Positions 5,874 through 8,440 of a stretch of 8,440 nt of DNA are shown piece after piece. Numbering within the stretch: the stretch's first letter is position 1; each line of letters starts with the position of its first letter. Below the pieces are notes generated by a model. It did not search any database. It saw nothing but the letters and a program-made list of their open reading frames with translations, and had not been told where the DNA came from. The stretch is from Vulcanimicrobiota bacterium (GTDB lineage: Bacteria; Vulcanimicrobiota; Vulcanimicrobiia; Vulcanimicrobiales; Vulcanimicrobiaceae), in assembly GCA_019245275.1 (NCBI GenBank), contig JAFARW010000028.1:1-8440 (forward strand), in the 5' to 3' direction. Position numbers and translations under genes: made by a program.

Positions 5874-7754
5874 ATGATTCTCGAGCGCATCGACGTCCCC
5901 GCCGACGTCAAGAACCTCTCACGCCCCGAATTAGATCAACTAGCAGCCGAGATCCGCGAACAACTGATCTCGGTCTGTTCGCGTAACGGCGGCCACCTCG
6001 CGCCGAACCTCGGCGTCGTCGAGCTGACCCTCGCGCTGCATCGCGTCCTCGATCTGCCGACCGATCGGCTCGTCTGGGACGTCAGCCACCAGACCTACGT
6101 GCACAAGATGTTGACCGGCCGGCGCGACCGCTTCCACACGATCCGCAAAGGCGGCGGCCTCTCGGGCTTCGCGATGCGGAGCGAATCCAAATACGATCCG
6201 TTCGGTGCGGGACATGCCTCGACCGGAGTGTCGTCGGCGCTGGGCATGGCAACGGCGCGCGATCTCACGCATCAGAAGCATAAAGTCGTCGCGGTGCTCG
6301 GCGACGGAGCGCTCACGGGCGGGCTTGCTTACGAAGCGCTCAACAACGCGGGTCAGCTCAAGACCAATTTCATCGTCATCCTTAACGATAACGAGATGTC
6401 GATCGCGCCGAATGTCGGTTCGATTGCCTCGTATCTCTCCGTGCTTCGCAGCAAGCCGATCTTCAATGCCGCGCGCGAAGCGACGAAAGACGTCCTCGAC
6501 CACATTCCGTTTGGCGGAACGGCGCGCAAGGCGCTCTCGAGCGCCGAAGTGGGCGCGATACGCTTCATCGCCCCTTCGGAGAAGGCGGCCGTCATCTTCG
6601 AAGAGCTCGGGTTCCGGTACATGGGTCCGCTCGATGGCCACAACATCGATGTCCTAATCGATGCGCTCGAGACTGCGCTGAACATCGAAGGCCCGGTCTT
6701 GATTCACGTTCGCACGATCAAAGGCAAGGGCTATGTTGCGGCAGAGTCCGACTCGCGGACGTTCCACGGCTGCGGACCATTCGAGATTGAGAATGGGACG
6801 ATCGAGAAGAAGCCGGGTGCGCGGCCGACATTCTCGGATGTTTTCGGTGACGCGATGAACGTGGTTGCCGAGCGCGACCCGCGCGTCATCGGCATCACGG
6901 CGGCAATGCCTGACGGGACGAAGCTCTCAAAATTTGCGAAGCGCTTCCCGGAACGCTACTTCGATGTTGGAATCGCCGAGGCGCACGCGGTCTGCTTCGC
7001 AGCCGGAGCTGCGACCGCCGGCCTGCGGCCGGTGTGCGCGATCTACTCAACGTTCTTGCAGCGCGCGTACGACCAAGTCGTGCACGACGTCGTCGTGCAG
7101 GGATTGCCGGTTGTTTTCTGCATGGACCGCGCGGGTTTTGTCGGCGATGACGGACCCACACACATGGGCCTCTACGATATCGCGTATTTGCGCACGCTGC
7201 CGAACATGACGATCATGGCGCCGCGCGACGAGGACGAATTGCTGCCGATGCTCGAGCACGCGCTTTCGCTGAACGCGCCGGTCGCGATTCGCTACCCGAG
7301 AGGCAGCACGGCCGGCTCGCATCAAGAGCCGCACGCGCCGATCGCGCAAGGGCGCGCTGAAATCTTGCGGCGAGGGACCGGAACCGCGGTGCTCGCGCTC
7401 GGCAACACGGTCGAAACGGCGCTTGACGCCTATGACTTATTGCCCGAAGATCGTCCCCGTCCGACGATTATCAGCGCTCGCTTCGCAAAGCCGCTTGATG
7501 AGCCGCTATTGATCGAGCTTGCGGCCGGCCACGAACGCTTCCTTACCTTAGAAGAGCATTCACTCGCCGGCGGCTTTGGGTCGGCGGTCGCGGAGTTCGT
7601 CTCCGACCACGGTCTCGGAACATCGATCGAGCGGATCGGCGTTCCGAATGTGCTCGTCCAGCATGACAGCCAGCCGAAACAACGCGCGCAGTTTGGGCTC
7701 TCGGCGGAGAGTCTCGCCGCGCGGCTCGCAATTAGAACGGAGTCTAAAGTTTGA
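5874..7754 (+). CDS. dxs: 1-deoxy-D-xylulose-5-phosphate synthase
   Basis: Cytoplasmic ThDP- and Mg-dependent enzyme condensing pyruvate and glyceraldehyde 3-phosphate to DXP with loss of CO2: the entry step of the MEP isoprenoid pathway (and a source for thiamine and pyridoxal). 626 aa, full family length. Seen: MILERIDVPADVKNLS start; GGHLAPNLGVVELT with H41; GAGHASTG; the ThDP/Mg motif GDGALTGG (143-150) closing at NDNEMS (N173); GPLDGHN (H256); HVRTIKGKGY; pyrimidine-binding domain with DVGIAEAHAV (catalytic-type E369, equivalent to E370 in E. coli), YSTFLQRAYDQ, DRAGFVGDDGPTHMG (H430, equivalent to H431); C-terminal transketolase domain with LEEHSLAGGFGSAV. Two near-invariant Gln are replaced: EQH reads EAH (A370) and THQG reads THMG (M431). 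ATG 5874 is chosen because it gives the standard N-terminus; no Shine-Dalgarno is visible. secG overlaps its stop. Isoprenoids made here would feed any hopanoid synthesis suggested by the first gene. Confidence 0.97.
   Translation: MILERIDVPADVKNLSRPELDQLAAEIREQLISVCSRNGGHLAPNLGVVELTLALHRVLDLPTDRLVWDVSHQTYVHKMLTGRRDRFHTIRKGGGLSGFAMRSESKYDPFGAGHASTGVSSALGMATARDLTHQKHKVVAVLGDGALTGGLAYEALNNAGQLKTNFIVILNDNEMSIAPNVGSIASYLSVLRSKPIFNAAREATKDVLDHIPFGGTARKALSSAEVGAIRFIAPSEKAAVIFEELGFRYMGPLDGHNIDVLIDALETALNIEGPVLIHVRTIKGKGYVAAESDSRTFHGCGPFEIENGTIEKKPGARPTFSDVFGDAMNVVAERDPRVIGITAAMPDGTKLSKFAKRFPERYFDVGIAEAHAVCFAAGAATAGLRPVCAIYSTFLQRAYDQVVHDVVVQGLPVVFCMDRAGFVGDDGPTHMGLYDIAYLRTLPNMTIMAPRDEDELLPMLEHALSLNAPVAIRYPRGSTAGSHQEPHAPIAQGRAEILRRGTGTAVLALGNTVETALDAYDLLPEDRPRPTIISARFAKPLDEPLLIELAAGHERFLTLEEHSLAGGFGSAVAEFVSDHGLGTSIERIGVPNVLVQHDSQPKQRAQFGLSAESLAARLAIRTESKV
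7739..7742 (+). promoter_or_regulatory. Ribosome binding site deciding the secG start
   Basis: GGAG inside the dxs 3' end lies 8 bases before TTG 7751, a normal spacing. It supports the TTG that overlaps the dxs stop as the start of secG over the later in-frame TTG at 7766. Confidence 0.55.
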
Positions 7755-8095
7755 TCGATCTTCTCTTGGCGGCGACTTCGGGGCCGATCGCCACGCCGCC
7801 GCCAGCCGGTCCGAACCTAACGCCGTCGGCAATTCCGCATACGTGGTTTGCGCAACATGCGTCGTGGCTCACTCATGCTTTTGCAGGGTTGGCGATCATC
7901 TTCGCGTTGGCGCTGATCTTCTTGCTCGCGATACAGACAACGAAACAAGAGGGGCTTTCGGGAACGATCGGCGGTCGCGTCGAGTCCGCGTATCGCGGGC
8001 GCCTTGGCGTTGAGGAGAACCTGAAGCGAATAACCGGCTTTGTCGCGGTCTGTCTTGTCGTCTTCTGGGCTATTCTCTCGCTGACAGGTATATAA
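7751..8095 (+). CDS. secG: Protein translocase subunit SecG
   Basis: Small membrane partner of SecYE that assists SecA-driven export, including of proteins such as the amidase above. 114 aa. Two TM segments (about 41-61 and 94-112) flank the typical cytoplasmic loop: QTTKQEGLSGTIGGRVESAYRGRLGVEENLKRITGF (62-97), in which the EGLSGTIGG and LKRIT pieces fit the SecG pattern (GLsg.fGg ... L.r.T). Start TTG 7751: TTGA merges the secG start with the dxs stop, and GGAG lies 8 bases upstream. There is no Met after residue 1. The region before TM1 is about 40 residues long (a short hydrophobic MIDLLLAAT, then Pro-rich), whereas SecG usually enters the membrane within the first few residues. Overlap with dxs implies a shared transcript. 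Family assignment rests on the loop and topology. Confidence 0.85.
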   Translation: MIDLLLAATSGPIATPPPAGPNLTPSAIPHTWFAQHASWLTHAFAGLAIIFALALIFLLAIQTTKQEGLSGTIGGRVESAYRGRLGVEENLKRITGFVAVCLVVFWAILSLTGI

Positions 8096-8096
8096 T
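8091..8096 (+). promoter_or_regulatory. Possible -10 box upstream of the ABC transporter ATPase gene
   Basis: A perfect TATAAT overlaps the secG stop codon (TAA 8093-8095), 62 bases before the ATPase start. I see no -35 match at 16-18 bases and no extended TG, so this is a weak call. If used, transcription would start near 8103 and the repeat at 8103-8145 would lie in the leader. Confidence 0.3.
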
Positions 8097-8102
8097 CGGT
8101 GG

Positions 8103-8145
8103 CCCTTCGATGCTTCGACGCCGCTCAGCACAGGCGTCCTCAGGG
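8103..8145 (+). repeat. Dispersed intergenic repeat, copy 2 (nested inverted repeat)
   Basis: An inner perfect inverted repeat, GACGCC (8117-8122) and GGCGTC (8133-8138), has a 10-base loop. An outer pair is CCCT (8103-8106) and AGGG (8142-8145), with GA/TC adding two pairs across a small bulge. The part 8112-8134 matches 5806-5827. There is no T-run after it, so it is not an intrinsic terminator. It resembles REP-like elements carrying TTCGA...GCTCAG seen in many bacterial intergenic regions (from memory). Confidence 0.55.
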
Positions 8146-8158
8146 TGACACACAGTAG

Positions 8159-8440
8159 ATGGCGCTGCTCGAAGTTAAGAACTTACGCACCACCTTCTTA
8201 ACCGAAGACGGGCTCGTTACAGCCGTCAACGGGCTTTCGTACGCCATCGACGCGGGCTCGACGCTGGGCATCGTCGGCGAATCGGGCTCCGGCAAATCCG
8301 TGAACGCGCTTTCGATCATGCGGCTGATTCAACGGCCCGGCAAGATCGAGGGCGGCGAAATCTACTTGAACGGTGAGAATCTCCTCACCAAGTCGGAAAA
8401 CGAGATGCGCCACATTCGCGGCAACGAGATCGCGATGATC
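8159..8440 (+). CDS. ABC transporter ATP-binding protein, oligopeptide/dipeptide type (5' part)
   Basis: First 94 codons; the window ends inside the gene. ATPase subunits of this type (OppD/DppD) power uptake of peptides or nickel through a two-permease complex in the inner membrane. Seen: LLEVKNLRTTFLTEDGLVTAVNGLSYAIDAGSTLGIVGESGSGKS with Walker A GESGSGKS at 40-47. VNALSIMRLIQRPGKIEGGEIYLNGENLL continues the typical peptide-ABC N-terminal pattern, and the end EIAMI is where the Q-loop would begin. Walker B, the signature motif and the C-terminal oligopeptide extension lie beyond the edge, so substrate and full length are unknown. ATG 8159 gives the normal start; the nearest SD-like sequence (AGGG 8142-8145) is 13 bases away and is part of the repeat. 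It may be the first gene of its own operon after the 63-base spacer. Confidence 0.85.
   Translation, partial: MALLEVKNLRTTFLTEDGLVTAVNGLSYAIDAGSTLGIVGESGSGKSVNALSIMRLIQRPGKIEGGEIYLNGENLLTKSENEMRHIRGNEIAMI

Noticed and set aside
5940..6641. 233-codon - strand frame inside dxs
   Set aside because: It lies fully antisense to the conserved ThDP domain of dxs, has Arg/Glu-rich composition and no recognisable motif.
8117..8150. Intrinsic terminator for dxs-secG
   Set aside because: The stem is short with a 10-base loop and is not followed by a T-run.
8096..8158. tRNA gene after secG (a common position in other bacteria)
   Set aside because: The spacer is only 63 bases, has no cloverleaf arms or TTCRA T-loop in the right place, and is explained by the repeat.
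1..8440. CRISPR array, insertion sequence, prophage, toxin-antitoxin or defence system
   Set aside because: No regularly spaced repeats, transposase or integrase motifs, terminal inverted repeats with target duplication, or small gene pairs were seen; base use looks even across the window.

Overview
This is a GC-rich, gene-dense bacterial window with eight protein genes and no intergenic gap longer than about 90 bases. It carries mostly housekeeping functions: cell envelope, isoprenoid synthesis and secretion. I see no CRISPR array, transposase, integrase, phage gene, toxin-antitoxin pair, rRNA or tRNA. Taxonomy cannot be fixed without a search. The mix of a hopanoid-type glycosyltransferase, a GerMN protein beside a periplasmic AMIN-amidase, MEP-pathway isoprenoid synthesis and frequent GTG/TTG starts would suit an uncultured soil-type lineage such as Candidatus Eremiobacterota (WPS-2). 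That is a low-confidence guess from memory.

Left part (1-4330 and on to 5121, all + strand). The 3' end of a GT2/GT21 glycosyltransferase of the HpnI/ceramide-glucosyltransferase type overlaps the start of a 12-TM major facilitator transporter. Straight after the transporter stop lies a strong intrinsic-terminator-like hairpin that also contains the GTG start codon of the next gene, a membrane-anchored GerMN protein. GerMN overlaps a large exported N-acetylmuramoyl-L-alanine amidase (stalk-like and AMIN regions, then a zinc Amidase_3 domain), and glutamate racemase murI follows 11 bases later. The last three form a compact peptidoglycan group: MurI makes D-glutamate for the wall, the amidase cuts the stem peptide from MurNAc, and GerMN is an envelope protein often linked to these functions.

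Middle (5118-5873). A divergent PAP2-like membrane protein lies on the - strand. Its stop codon and the murI stop share one CTAG tetranucleotide. About 90 bases separate it from the divergently transcribed dxs; they hold one copy of a short dispersed repeat.

Right part (5874-8440, + strand). dxs (first enzyme of the MEP pathway) is followed by secG, whose TTG start overlaps the dxs stop. Then comes a 63-base spacer with a second, nested-palindromic copy of the repeat and a TATAAT box, and finally the first 94 codons of an OppD/DppD-type peptide ABC transporter ATPase cut off by the window edge.

The most notable non-routine signals are the terminator hairpin built into the gerMN start, the pair of related intergenic repeats, the altered PAP2 catalytic motif, and the long N-terminal extension of SecG. 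I did not find a convincing new defence or mobile system.
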